64,000 nt of DNA from Krasilnikovia cinnamomea (GCF_004217545.1 NZ_SHKY01000001.1:5580001-5644000); one strand, 5' to 3'. Positions 18,402 through 27,276 are shown, counted from the first letter of the stretch. Notes: generated by a model from the sequence alone, not told the origin. Made by a program: numbers and translations.

Positions 18402-18950
18402 ATGCACGCCGCGGGCTACATGGTGGTGCTGCGGCATCCGCACGGCGATGACGAGCGCCGGCCGCTGCGGGGTTGGACGCGCCGGGGGCGGCGGTGGCTG
18501 CCGACCTACTGGCTGGAGGGGGAGCTGTTCGCGCTGGACGTCCAGGCGCCGGGCTTCGCTGAGGACCCGATCGAGCCCGGCAGGATCCTGTCCGACCAGG
18601 TCGTGCGTGACACCCTCGACTTCACCCGGCCGGTCGCGCTGATGCTCGTCCGCCATCGTGCGTCGGCTGGTCGACGCGCTGGCCCCGGCAGCTACGTGGT
18701 GCTGTCGCACGCCACCTTCGACCCGCTCGACGAGGACACCGTGGCCCGGCTCAACGCGGTGAACACCGACAGCGGCCCGCCGTTCTGCCCACGCCGCTTC
18801 GACGAGGTCGCCCGGTTCTCCGGTCTCCACCTGCTGGAGCCGGGGATTGTGTCGGTGGCCGACTGGCGCGCGGACGACGAGCCACAGCCACGGCCGGCAC
18901 CGGCCGAAGTCGCCTGGTACGGCGCCGTCGGCCGCAAGCCGGCCAGCTGA
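18402..18950 (+). pseudogene. SAM-dependent methyltransferase (DUF574 type) remnant
   Basis: Matching segments are DPIEPGRILSDQVVRDTLDF, TRPVALMLV, PGSYVVLSHATFDPLDED and LLEPGIVSVADWRADDEP, ending in WYGAVGRKPAS. This is the C-terminal half of the actinobacterial S-adenosyl methyltransferase family PF04672. Between LMLV and PGSY about 20-30 residues are lost. A neighbouring frame reads IVRRLVDALAP, so a deletion plus a one-base shift has occurred, and the SAM-binding N-terminus is not visible. It is inactive. Confidence 0.65.
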
Positions 18951-19059
18951 CCGGCGCTTCCCCGGGGGGTCCCCGCGCCCGCCGACGTTGACACCCATCA
19001 CTGTCGCGCTGGCGGCGCTGGGCGGGGCGCGGACCGGGGCCGCCGCGCAGGGTGGGGCG

Positions 19060-19083
19060 CGTTGTTTTTTCGCTGGAAACTAC
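19060..19083 (-). repeat. 24-bp repeat, right member of an inverted pair
   Basis: This is the reverse complement of 12340-12363 with one difference (a run of six T here). Ten bases further on lies a small inverted repeat GTATTCG-N8-CGAATAC (19093-19114), making this a compound site. Confidence 0.5.
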
Positions 19084-19261
19084 AACCGCCGCGTATTCGA
19101 TCTGATGCGAATACAAGACAGTCTGCGTGCAACCTGCGGCCGGGGTTGGCCCTGCTGGTCGTGCGAGTAGCGGTTTCGACGACTGTAGACCTCCTGGAGG
19201 TGGCTCCTTGCAGCGAGGGATGCGAATCCCGCCATCCTGACCTGCATGTTTGACAAGCCGG

Positions 19262-19296
19262 TCGCATCAGATGCGAAGATCTCGCATCTGATGCGA
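19262..19296. promoter_or_regulatory. Nested palindrome upstream of a recombinase module
   Basis: The 15-mer TCGCATCAGATGCGA, itself a palindrome around a central A, is repeated in inverted form (TCGCATCTGATGCGA) after a 5-bp spacer AGATC. This gives four copies of TCGCATC in 35 bp. It ends 20 bp before the start of the tyrosine recombinase frame, so it could be an operator for the module's HTH protein or a recombinase-binding core. A related GATGCGA lies in the 19093-19114 repeat. Confidence 0.65.
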
Positions 19297-19316
19297 GTGG
19301 CGGGAGGTCACTGTCG

Positions 19317-20437
19317 GTGGACGTGGAACGCGCCGCTCCGGGCTCGGTGGCCCTGCAACTGGCCGACGGTGTCCGGCTGCTGCGTCCGGACGAGCAAGTC
19401 TTCACCGCGATGCTCGACGGTTGGCGTAACCAGCAACTCGCGCGGAACCTGTCCTTCGGCACCGTGGAAAGCCGACAGCGGTCGGTGCGAGCGTTCGCCG
19501 AGCACGCGCAGGCACTGCCGTGGCGGTGGACGCCGCAGCTGGTCGACGAGTGGTGCACCGATCTACGGCCGTGCGCCGGGTACGCCGCTCGACGCTGCGC
19601 GGCTACCAGGAGGCGATCCGGCTGTTCTGCGCGTACCTGACCGACCCGTCCTACGGCTGGGTCGGCGAGTGCGAGAAGCGCTTCGGCACGCACCCGGTGC
19701 AGGTGGTCCACGAGTGGAACGCCGCCGTCCACGTCGCCGCGGCCGAGGGCGACCCGGCCAAGCGCGCGTTCACACTCGACGAGATGCAGGCCCTGCTGGA
19801 CTACGCCGACGAGCAGGTCACCCGGATCCGCGCGGCCGGGCGCAAGGGCTGGCTCCCGGCGTTCCGCGACGCCACCCTGTTCAAGGTCGCCTACGGGTAC
19901 GGACTGCGGCGCAACGAGACCCGGATGCTCGACGTAGCCGACTTCGGCCGCAACCCGCACGCCAGCGAGTTCGGCGAGTACGGCGTGCTCTACGTGCGCC
20001 ACGGCAAGGCGATGAAGGGCTCACCGCCGAAACGGCGCAGCGTGCTGACCGTCTGGGCATGGGTGCCAGAAATCCTCGCCGAGTGGATTGAGGAGATCCG
20101 GCCGCTGCTGGCCATCGATGGCAACCCTGCGCTGTGGCCCTCGGAACGGGCACCGCGGGTCGGGCTGGCCCAGCTCAACGCGCGGCTGTCGGCCTACCGC
20201 GACGCCCTCGGCCTGGACGCCGGGCTGGACTTCCACTCCCTGCGCCGCTCGTATGTCACCCACCTGATCGAGGCCGGCTGGGATCCGTTGTTCGTGCAGC
20301 AGCAGGTCGGCCACGAACACGCTTCCACCACGGCGATCTACACCTGCGTGTCGTCGGACTTCCGCACCCGCACGCTGCGGCAGGCTCTCGACGCGACCAT
20401 GAACGCGGCACTACGACCGGCACGAAGGGCCCGATGA
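19317..20437 (+). pseudogene. Tyrosine recombinase/integrase with one frameshift
   Basis: A GTG start gives MDVERAAPGSVALQL and a core-binding domain (LARNLSFGTVESRQRSVRAF). The frame changes near 19569; adding one base joins DEWCTDLR to VRRVRRSTLRGYQEAIRLF. The catalytic domain is complete: Arg in YGYGLRRNETRML, His-x-x-Arg in DFHSLRRSYVTHL, His in VGHEHASTTAI and nucleophile Tyr in AIYTCVSSD. Reconstructed length is about 373 aa. Its stop overlaps the next gene (ATGA). If the shift is an assembly error the enzyme would be functional. Confidence 0.8.
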
Positions 20438-20769
20438 GCATGAAACGCCAGGTCAGCTACCGGTGGCGGCTGCGGGAGATGATGGCCGCCCGCGGCGTGT
20501 TCACCGCCACCGAACTAGTCCCGCTACTGCACGAACGCGGCATCGACCTATCCGCCTCCCAGGTCCACCGCCTCGTCACCGGCACACCCGAGCGGCTGTC
20601 GCTGCCCGTCCTCGCGGCGCTATGCGACATCCTGGAGGTCACCCCCGCCGACCTGGTCGTCACGACGGCGGCCAACGTCGCGCCGCGCAAGGCCGTAGCC
20701 GGCGACGCCCCGGCACCGGTGGACCTGGCCACGGTCCGCCCCAAGCGCGCCCGCGTGCGACCGGACTGA
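20434..20769 (+). CDS. XRE-type helix-turn-helix regulator
   Basis: The product is 111 aa. The sequence GIDLSASQVHRLVTGTPERL followed by LPVLAALCDILEVTPADLVV is a Cro/C1-type HTH with the usual downstream helix. The start ATG overlaps the recombinase stop and its own stop overlaps the next ATG (20769), so the three genes are translationally coupled. It could repress the module through the 19262-19296 palindrome; that is inference. Confidence 0.8.
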   Translation: MSMKRQVSYRWRLREMMAARGVFTATELVPLLHERGIDLSASQVHRLVTGTPERLSLPVLAALCDILEVTPADLVVTTAANVAPRKAVAGDAPAPVDLATVRPKRARVRPD

Positions 20770-22263
20770 TGGGCCGGACCTACACCGCTGAGCAGTACGA
20801 ACGCTGGTTCGTCCGCGACTGCGTCCGCTGCGGCCGACGCAGTTCCACCGTTCGGTGGCCTGACGGCCAGGTCTGCCGCACCTGCCAAGATCGGGCGTTG
20901 CGGACCCAGGGCCGCTGCCCCGGCTGCAGTCACGACCGGCTCCTGGCCGGACGGCGGGCCGAGGACCGGGCTCCGATCTGCACCAGCTGCGCCGGATTCT
21001 CCATCTCGTATACCTGCGCCGAGTGCGGGCAGGAGGGCAAGCTGCACGCCGGCCGCCGGTGCACCCGCTGCACGTTCACCCGGCGCGTCGCCGAGCTCCT
21101 CGACGACGGCACCGGCCGCATCCGCCCTGAACTGGCGCCCCTGGCCGAGCTGCTGACCAGCATGGACAACCCGCTCACGGGCCTTGCCTGGGTCTCCTCC
21201 CGGCACGGTCGCCCCGCCCCGGCGGCGGATCTGCTGCGAGGTCTGGGCCGAGCTGACATCGAACTGAGCCACGACGCGTTCCACCGCCTGCAACCATGGC
21301 GAGCTGCCGCCCACCTGCGGGAACTGCTCATGCAGTGCGGTGTCCTGCCCCCGTTCGACAAGCAGATCCTGCTGTTCGAGAGATGGTTGCTCGAGCACAT
21401 GGACACCATCACCGACACCGAACAGCGCCAGCTGCTGCGCCAGTACGCCACCTGGTACCTGCTGCCCTGGCTGCGCCGCCGCGCCGAACGCGGGCCCGTG
21501 AGCCGCAGCACCCGCGGCGAACTCGGACAGCAAGTCCTGCGGGCCGGCGACTTCCTCACCGGGATCCAGGAGCAGGGACTCACCCTCGCCCGGCTCCGGC
21601 AGGACGACCTGGACCGCTGGATCGTCACCCATCCGCCGCGTCAACGGCAGCTCCTCAAACCGTTCCTGACCTGGGCCGCCCACGCCGGGCACATGCCACG
21701 GCTGCACGTCGCCGCGCACCGGCCCGGCCAGCGATCACCGATCACGCAGCACCGGCGCATCGGACTACTCCGCAAGCTGATCACCGACGACACCGGCGAG
21801 CTCCGCGCCCGCGTCGCCGCAATCCTGCTGCTTCTCTACGCCCAACCGCTCGGCCGCATCCTGCGCCTGACCATCGACGACATCGACACCACCGGCTCCG
21901 ACGTCCTGCTCCGGCTCGGCGACCCGCCGACGCCGGTTCCCGCACCCGTCGCCGAGCTGCTGCTGGCGCTACGTGACCAGCGCACCAACATGCGCACCGC
22001 CACGAACCGCAACGCCCGCTGGCTGTTTCCCGGCCGCCGCGCCGGCCAACCGTTGACCACCCGCACGATCGCCCCGCTCATCCGTGACCTCGGCGTCCCC
22101 ACCATTCCTGGCCGCACTGCACCAACTTGTCCTCCAAGCCCCGGCACCGGTCATCGCCCAGGCCCTCGGCTTCCACCACACCACCACCCAACGCCACCAC
22201 GCCGCCGCCGGCGGAACCTGGAACCGATACGCACCAACGACAGCTGATCAAGCCAGCGGCTGA
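20769..22263 (+). pseudogene. Zinc-finger tyrosine-recombinase-like protein, frameshifted near the C-terminus
   Basis: From the ATG at 20769 the N-terminus has repeated Cys pairs (RDCVRCGRRSS, VCRTCQDRAL, CPGCSHDRLL, CTSCAGF, CAECGQEG, CTRCTF), three or more zinc ribbons. A core-binding-like middle and a degenerate integrase fold (LLLLYAQPLGRILRLTIDDI) follow, with Pro where the first catalytic Arg would be. Near 22105-22125 the frame breaks; a second frame continues FLAALHQLVLQAPAPVIAQ, then ALGFHHTTTQRHHAAAGGTW, to a stop at 22261-22263. Reconstructed length is about 495 aa. It is probably an accessory recombinase to the upstream integrase. Confidence 0.65.
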
Positions 22264-22309
22264 TGAGCGTGGTCGAAGCAGACGGACAGCGATCAATTAC
22301 CGTGCCACC

Positions 22310-22978
22310 ATGCAGCGACTGGCGTTGTTCGACCTGGATAACACACTCATCGATCGCCAGGCAGCGTTCCGCGCATGGGCTGAAGAGTTCGTGACCGAAC
22401 GCGGGCTTGACGATAAAGCCCTGACCTGGCTGATCGCCACCGACGCACACATGCCAGGCCCCAGAGGCCCCTTCTTCACCGCAGTCCGCAACGAATTCAC
22501 TCTCACGCAAACCGCTGAGAATCTCTGGCAGCAGTACCGCCAGCGCATGCCCGAACTGGTCTCCTGCAGAGCCGAGGACCTCGACGCGCTCCGACAACTG
22601 CGCTCGGCAGGCTGGCGCATCGGGATCGTGACCAACGGCATGACCGACAACCAGCAGGGAAAGATCCGCCGCACGGGGTTGGACGTGCTCGTTGACGCCT
22701 GGTGCATCTCCGACGAGGTAGGAATCCGCAAGCCTGACCCGACGATCTTCCAGATCATCGCTCAACGCTGCGGAGCCCCCACGCAGCACGGTGGATGGAT
22801 GGTCGGCGACGACCTGACACTCGACATCGCCGGCGGCCACGGCGCCGGCCTACACACGATCTGGTTGCAATCGACCCAGACACCTCAGGAGTTCGTGGGC
22901 CCCCGGCCCGACTTCACCACAGCCACCGTGACCGACGCCGTCCAGATCCTCCTCACGCATAATGCACCTCCCGCCTGA
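22310..22978 (+). CDS. HAD-superfamily hydrolase
   Basis: The product is 222 aa. Motif I is FDLDNTL with the nucleophile Asp and acid Asp, motif II is GIVTNG, motif III has the Lys of RKPDP, and motif IV is VGDDLTLD. A helical cap domain lies at about residues 18-85. The family includes phosphoglycolate-type and nucleotide phosphatases; the substrate cannot be told. The gene begins 46 bp after the recombinase module and is intact. Confidence 0.85.
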   Translation: MQRLALFDLDNTLIDRQAAFRAWAEEFVTERGLDDKALTWLIATDAHMPGPRGPFFTAVRNEFTLTQTAENLWQQYRQRMPELVSCRAEDLDALRQLRSAGWRIGIVTNGMTDNQQGKIRRTGLDVLVDAWCISDEVGIRKPDPTIFQIIAQRCGAPTQHGGWMVGDDLTLDIAGGHGAGLHTIWLQSTQTPQEFVGPRPDFTTATVTDAVQILLTHNAPPA

Positions 22979-23075
22979 CGCTGCAGGCACACCTCGATGA
23001 TCACTGCGCGTGACGACCAAGACTGAACTCGGCCGAATACGGGACAGCCCAATTACCGCATCCTGCCAGTCGGCC

Positions 23076-23360
23076 GGGCCCCGCGCGGCGCGATGCCCGG
23101 CGGGCGCCAAGGACGTGGGCAGGGTCGCGGTCGAGGTTGTGCCGGTCCCGGTCGTAGCGGCGGGTGGTGCGGGGGGCCATGGCGTCCTGCACGTCCTCGA
23201 GGGGGCCGGCTTCGCGGGCGGCGGTGGCGAAGGCGTGCCGCAGCGAGTGCGGGGAGAGCCGGCGGGCGGAGCCGAGGCCTGCGGCCGCGGACGGGGACAG
23301 CTGGATCGGATCGACGGGTGCGTCGACGCGCTCGCCGGAGCGCTGCGCGTGGCGGGCTAA
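23076..23360 (-). pseudogene. Tyrosine recombinase C-terminal remnant
   Basis: On the minus strand the segment SARRLSPHSLRHAFATAARE is followed by AGPLEDVQDAMAPRTTRRYD and RDRHNLDRDPAHVLG. This is the His-x-x-Arg box and tyrosine end of a phage-type integrase. The GHxD that should sit between DAMA and PRTT is deleted, and the N-terminal two thirds are missing. It is inactive. Confidence 0.75.
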
Positions 23361-23445
23361 CAGCCCGGCCCTAGGTTGTCTGCTGAGTGAGCGGCCGCGC
23401 TGCTCGATGTTGCGTGAGCAGGCGGGGACATCGACAGAGCGGGCA

Positions 23446-23464
23446 TGTTTACAATTCGTAAACA
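23446..23464. promoter_or_regulatory. Palindromic operator-like site before the toxin/antitoxin-like pair
   Basis: TGTTTAC-AATTC-GTAAACA is a perfect 7-bp inverted repeat with a 5-bp spacer, AT-rich against a GC-rich background. It ends 18 bp before the GTG at 23483, where an autorepressor or promoter-overlapping operator would sit. Confidence 0.55.
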
Positions 23465-23482
23465 CCGAGATAGGCTGGGTTC

Positions 23483-23760
23483 GTGAGTGAATACCGGTTC
23501 GACGACGAGAGCTATGACGCGATCGCGGGGGCCGGCACGGACGTGGTCGCGGTGATAGCGGCGCTGCACGGCAGTCGGCCGCGGATTCGCCGACACATCG
23601 GCACTGGGGGCTGCACCTCTACGCGTCGACACCGGGTGGCCGATGGTTGGCCATGGCGTTTCTGGAGGTCTCGGACGATGTGTGGCTGCTGACGAAGGCC
23701 CGGTTGCTCACTGACCAGGAGACGGTGGACATCCGGCGGGCGCTCGGAGGAGGGGCTTAG
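23483..23760 (+). pseudogene. Toxin-like small protein, frameshifted
   Basis: The first frame gives VSEYRFDDESYDAIAGAGTD then VVAVIAALHGSRPRIRRHIG. After about 23599 a second frame continues WGLHLYASTPGGRWLAMAFL then EVSDDVWLLTKARLLTDQET, ending at 23760. One missing base (HIG-x-WGLHLY) accounts for it. The reconstructed about 92-aa protein is followed 2 bp later by a probable DNA-binding partner, as in type II toxin-antitoxin loci. A RelE-like fold is possible but not shown. Confidence 0.5.
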
Positions 23761-23762
23761 CG

Positions 23763-24101
23763 ATGAGCATGAATCAGGAACGCCAGCAACTGAATGAGGC
23801 ACTGGACGTCCCCGTCGCGGAGTTGCTGGCGTCCGGCGACTTCACGGTGGAGCAGGAGCCGCAGCCGGCAACGGTGGTGTTCTCGGCCCGGATGCCCGGC
23901 ACCTGGACCGACGAGATCGCGGCGGAGACGGCGCGGCGAGGGCTGAAGAATCCCGGCCAGCTCATCAGGGCGCTGGTGCGGGAGGGGCTCGATCGTGTGG
24001 CCGCCGGGGAGGCGCACGATCCGCAGACCGTCGAGGCTTTGCAGCACCTGGACGCCGTACGCCGCGTCCTGATCAAGGGCAGCAGCCGGACGGCGGCCTG
24101 A
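23763..24101 (+). CDS. Antitoxin-like protein with ribbon-helix-helix-like C-terminus
   Basis: The product is 112 aa. The segment MPGTWTDEIAAETARRGLKN followed by PGQLIRALVREGLDRV resembles the strand-helix-helix pattern of CopG/Arc-type antitoxins. The N-terminal half is acidic. It starts 2 bp after the toxin-like frame, probably in one transcript under the 23446-23464 palindrome. The family assignment is weak; position and size support a regulator/antitoxin role. Confidence 0.5.
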   Translation: MSMNQERQQLNEALDVPVAELLASGDFTVEQEPQPATVVFSARMPGTWTDEIAAETARRGLKNPGQLIRALVREGLDRVAAGEAHDPQTVEALQHLDAVRRVLIKGSSRTAA

Positions 24102-24257
24102 CGGCAGAATCGTGCCGGCGTCTGGCTTCCTTTGGTCTCGGGGTGTGCCGATGGGGCGCCACCTCCCGTGGAGTTCGGTGCGCAGGGGATGGCGACCGAG
24201 GCTTCAGTGCGATGACGGATCGCCAGGACGAACGAGAAGCGACACTCACCGCCGCTG

Positions 24258-25334
24258 TTGTGGGGCTCGCACTCCGCCGACGAGGCGCCGGGGGCACCAC
24301 CGGCCCGGTATTGCGGATACAGCCGGTGCGGCCGCCAGCTGTCCTACGACGGCCGGGGGCGGCCGCCGGAATACTGCCCCGAGCGGCGCTGGCAGCCGGG
24401 CAACAAGACCTGCAAACAGATGGCGGCCGCCGAACGCGACGGCGTACGCGCGGCCGGCCTGGACGCGCCCCTGGACGAGTTCGCCGCGCACGCCGAGCGG
24501 CTCACCGCGGTCGCGGCGCCGCTGGCCGAACAGCTGCGGCTGCTGCTCGACGGTGTCGGCAAGGTCCGCGACGGTGCCCTGGTCCGCGTCGGCGACGCCG
24601 AGCGGGAGATGGCCGAAGCCTTCGCACGCGCCGAGCGCGCCGACGACCGCGCCGCCCGAGCCCGACAGGCTCAGGCCACCGCTGAGGATGTCGCGGCCGT
24701 GGCCCGCGCGGAAGCCGAAGAGGCCCGCCGACAACTCGTGGCGGTCCGCCAGGACGCCAAGACCCGGGTGGCGGACGCGCTGGACCGGCTGACCATCGTC
24801 GAGCGCGAACACGGCCAGGCCCTGGCTCGCGCGCAGGCCGCCGAGGCCACCCGCCAGGAGGAGACCCACCGGCGCGAGGCCGCCGAGCGACGCGCCGCCG
24901 ACCTCGATGCCCAGCTGCAGCAGGCCCGCGACACGATCGAGGACCTGCGCGCCTCGCGCGACGCACTGCACGCCCGCATGGACACCGCCCAGCAGCACGC
25001 CCAGCGGGCCGAGAGCCACCTCCAGCAGACCGTCCTGCGCGCCGAGCAGGCCGAAGCGCTCGCCACCGCCCGGGCCGCCGAACTCGACCAGGTACGGGAC
25101 CGGCTGACCAGCGAACACGCCCAGGCCGAGGACCGCGCCGAGCACGCCACCCACGCCCTCGCCAAGGTCCAAGCCGACCGGGAGGAGCTGCGCCGCCAGC
25201 TCGCCGAGGCCACCGCAGCCGCCCGGGCCGCCACCGAACGCGCCGAACGCGCCGAAACCCGCCACGACCAGCTCGTGGCCACCCTGTCCGACCTGGCGCA
25301 CCGTGGCGCCCCCACCGAAGGTGAACCCGCGTGA
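24258..25334 (+). CDS. Long coiled-coil protein with N-terminal Cys motif
   Basis: The product is 358 aa with a weak TTG start; an ATG at 24211 lies in another frame and could be the true start if a base is missing. Residues about 15-55 contain RYCGYSRCGRQL, PEYCPERRWQPGNKTC, a compact four-Cys putative zinc site. Residues about 60-345 are an almost uninterrupted Ala/Glu/Arg/Gln coiled coil (for example ARAAELDQVRDRLTSEHAQ). The architecture recalls KfrA-like partition or nucleoid proteins of plasmids and integrative elements, which is inference. It overlaps the following membrane-protein gene by 4 bp. Confidence 0.6.
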   Translation: MWGSHSADEAPGAPPARYCGYSRCGRQLSYDGRGRPPEYCPERRWQPGNKTCKQMAAAERDGVRAAGLDAPLDEFAAHAERLTAVAAPLAEQLRLLLDGVGKVRDGALVRVGDAEREMAEAFARAERADDRAARARQAQATAEDVAAVARAEAEEARRQLVAVRQDAKTRVADALDRLTIVEREHGQALARAQAAEATRQEETHRREAAERRAADLDAQLQQARDTIEDLRASRDALHARMDTAQQHAQRAESHLQQTVLRAEQAEALATARAAELDQVRDRLTSEHAQAEDRAEHATHALAKVQADREELRRQLAEATAAARAATERAERAETRHDQLVATLSDLAHRGAPTEGEPA

Positions 25335-25534
25335 CGCCCAGCCCGAACCGGCCGCTGTGGACCGCCCTGGTGGTGCTCACCGCCGCGCTGATCGCCGAAA
25401 CCGCCGGGCTCATCGCCTACGCCGGCGGCGCCGGCATCTCCACCGCCATCCTCACCGGCGGCGGCGCCTTCGCCGGGGCCGTCGCCATGCTGTTGGCGCT
25501 GGCACACTTCGCCGGCGTGACGGGAGGCCACTGA
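25331..25534 (+). CDS. Small two-helix membrane protein
   Basis: The product is 67 aa. Two hydrophobic segments (WTALVVLTAALIAETAGLIA and FAGAVAMLLALAHFAG) are separated by a Gly-rich loop GGAGISTAILTGGG. The GTG start overlaps the coiled-coil stop (GTGA), so the two are translationally coupled and may work together at the membrane. Confidence 0.6.
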   Translation: MTPSPNRPLWTALVVLTAALIAETAGLIAYAGGAGISTAILTGGGAFAGAVAMLLALAHFAGVTGGH

Positions 25535-25635
25535 GCGAGCCCGAGCGGCCGTCCCCCTCCCTGTCACGCTGATGTGAGACAGCCCGTCTACCAGGGAATA
25601 CTCTTCCTGGACGGCCCTGAGGAGAACACACCAGC

Positions 25636-26067
25636 ATGACTTCGAAGCCCCATGAGAGCCCGGATCTGGACGCCCGGCCCCAGCGGCGGACATTCACCGC
25701 GGAGTTCAAGGCGCGGATCCTGGACGAGTACGAGTCGGCGCCGGATGCGGCGGCTCGCGGGGCGATCCTGCGCCGGGAACGACTGTATGGGTCACACATT
25801 CTCGACTGGCGCAAGGCCCGAGACGCCGGAGCCGCGGCCGGCCTGACCGACCGCCGTCAAGCGGCCGCGCGGGCAGCGAAGAAGGCCGAAAACGCTGAAC
25901 TTGCCCGCCTGCAGCGGGAGAACGCCCGCTTGCAGGCCAAGCTGGCCAAGACCGAGACCGCGCTGGCGATCATGGGAAAAGCGCACGCGCTCTTGGAACT
26001 GCTCTCCGAGAGCGCGGATGCCGCGCCGATGTCGAACCCGTCCTCACCGAGGCGCTCCAGGCGCTGA
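25636..26067 (+). CDS. IS3-family OrfA (HTH protein)
   Basis: The product is 143 aa. The segment RRTFTAEFKARILDEYESAP begins the IS3/IS911 helix-turn-helix, and the leucine-zipper-like NAELARLQRENARLQAKLAK precedes the typical end IMGKAHALLELLSESAD. It overlaps orfB in the -1 frame. A G GGA AAA heptamer (25974-25980) in phase with orfA could direct a -1 shift, since the orfB frame stays open from there. Confidence 0.85.
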   Translation: MTSKPHESPDLDARPQRRTFTAEFKARILDEYESAPDAAARGAILRRERLYGSHILDWRKARDAGAAAGLTDRRQAAARAAKKAENAELARLQRENARLQAKLAKTETALAIMGKAHALLELLSESADAAPMSNPSSPRRSRR

Positions 26068-27089
26068 CCCCGGCGTGGGGCATCGCCGGGGCGTGCCGAC
26101 TGACCGGCGTATCCCGCGCGACGCTCTACCGGCACCGCAACCCGCCCGCGCCGCCGAAGCCGCGGACTCCGCGTGAGCCGCCGCCCTCGGCGCTGTCGCA
26201 GGCCGAACGTGAGCAGGTCCTGCAGTTGCTGAACCGGCCCGAGTACGCCGACCTGGCGCCGGCGCAGGTATGGGCCCGCGAGCTCGACGAGGGCCGCTGG
26301 TGGTGCTCGGAGTCCACGATGTACCGGATTCTGCGGGCCGCCGGTCAAAACGGTGAACGCCGCAGCCAGGCCACGCATCCGGCCCGGACCAAGCCCGAAC
26401 TCGTGGCCGACGCGGCGAACCAGGTCTGGTCCTGGGACATCACGAAGCTGCGCGGGCCGGTCAAGGGCGTCTGGTTCCACCTCTACACGGTGATCGACAT
26501 CTGGTCGAGGTACGTCGTCGGGCACCTGGTCGCCGCGCACGAGGACGGGCAGCTCGCCGAAGCGCTGATCGCCGACGCCGCCGCCCGTGAACGCGTCGAT
26601 CCCGATCAGTTGACCGTGCATGCCGACCGCGGCGCGGCGATGACCAGCAAGACCGTCACCCAGCTGCTGACCGATCTGAAGATCGGCCGTAGTCACAGCC
26701 GGCCGAAAACCTCGAACGACAATCCCTACATCGAGGCGAGCTTCAAGACGTTGAAGTACGACCCGAGCTTCCCGGACCGGTTCGGGTCGATCCAGCACGC
26801 CCGGCAGCACTGCGAGGCGTTCTACACGTACTACAACCACGAGCACCGGCACTCCGGGATCGGCCTGCATACTCCGGCCTCGGTCCATCACGGCACCGCC
26901 GGACAGATCCGTGAACAGCGGCAACGGACCCTCGACGCCGCCTGGGCCGCGCACCCCGAACGGTTCGGGCGCCGCCGTCCGCAGCCACCCCGCCTCGCTC
27001 ACCGGGCATGGATCAACAAACCCGACAACAGCGACCTCGGACAAGTCGCCGTCGCGGCTGTGACCACCCTTCCAACAGCACAAAGCTAA
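26028..27089 (+). CDS. IS3-family OrfB transposase (DDE integrase core)
   Basis: The frame is open well upstream of the first ATG (26226), reading DVEPVLTEALQALTPAWGIA, so it is probably expressed as a frameshift fusion with OrfA or from a non-ATG start. Catalytic residues lie in VWSWDITKLRGP (D), TVHADRGAAMTSK (D) and NPYIEASFKTLKYDP (E, with the downstream K). The C-terminus HSGIGLHTPASVHHG is typical. It appears intact. Confidence 0.85.
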   Translation, partial: DVEPVLTEALQALTPAWGIAGACRLTGVSRATLYRHRNPPAPPKPRTPREPPPSALSQAEREQVLQLLNRPEYADLAPAQVWARELDEGRWWCSESTMYRILRAAGQNGERRSQATHPARTKPELVADAANQVWSWDITKLRGPVKGVWFHLYTVIDIWSRYVVGHLVAAHEDGQLAEALIADAAARERVDPDQLTVHADRGAAMTSKTVTQLLTDLKIGRSHSRPKTSNDNPYIEASFKTLKYDPSFPDRFGSIQHARQHCEAFYTYYNHEHRHSGIGLHTPASVHHGTAGQIREQRQRTLDAAWAAHPERFGRRRPQPPRLAHRAWINKPDNSDLGQVAVAAVTTLPTAQS

Positions 27090-27276
27090 AGAAGATCAAG
27101 AAACTGTCTCAGTTGACTTGACAGGTTCCGTCCCTTCTCCGGGCTGCTGAGACCGCCTGGGCGCGGGGCAGCTGGGCCCGGGCGCCGGCGCCCGGAGGTG
27201 TGTATACAGAGGTTGAACCTGCTGAGATTTGGTGGGCCGCAGATCGCGCCTTCGTGCGATGCTGCCCGCCGTGACA

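Larger units (their letters stand above)
25573..27113 (+). mobile_element. IS3-family insertion sequence A
   Basis: It contains orfA and orfB in the arrangement of IS3. Short terminal inverted repeats are visible: TGTGAGACAG near the left end and CTGTCTCA near 27104-27111. The boundaries are accurate to a few bases only. It lies directly after the coiled-coil/membrane pair. Confidence 0.7.

Noticed and set aside
19317-22263. Recombinase-in-trio (RIT) element
   Set aside because: Only two recombinase-type proteins are present and the middle protein is an HTH regulator of 111 aa.
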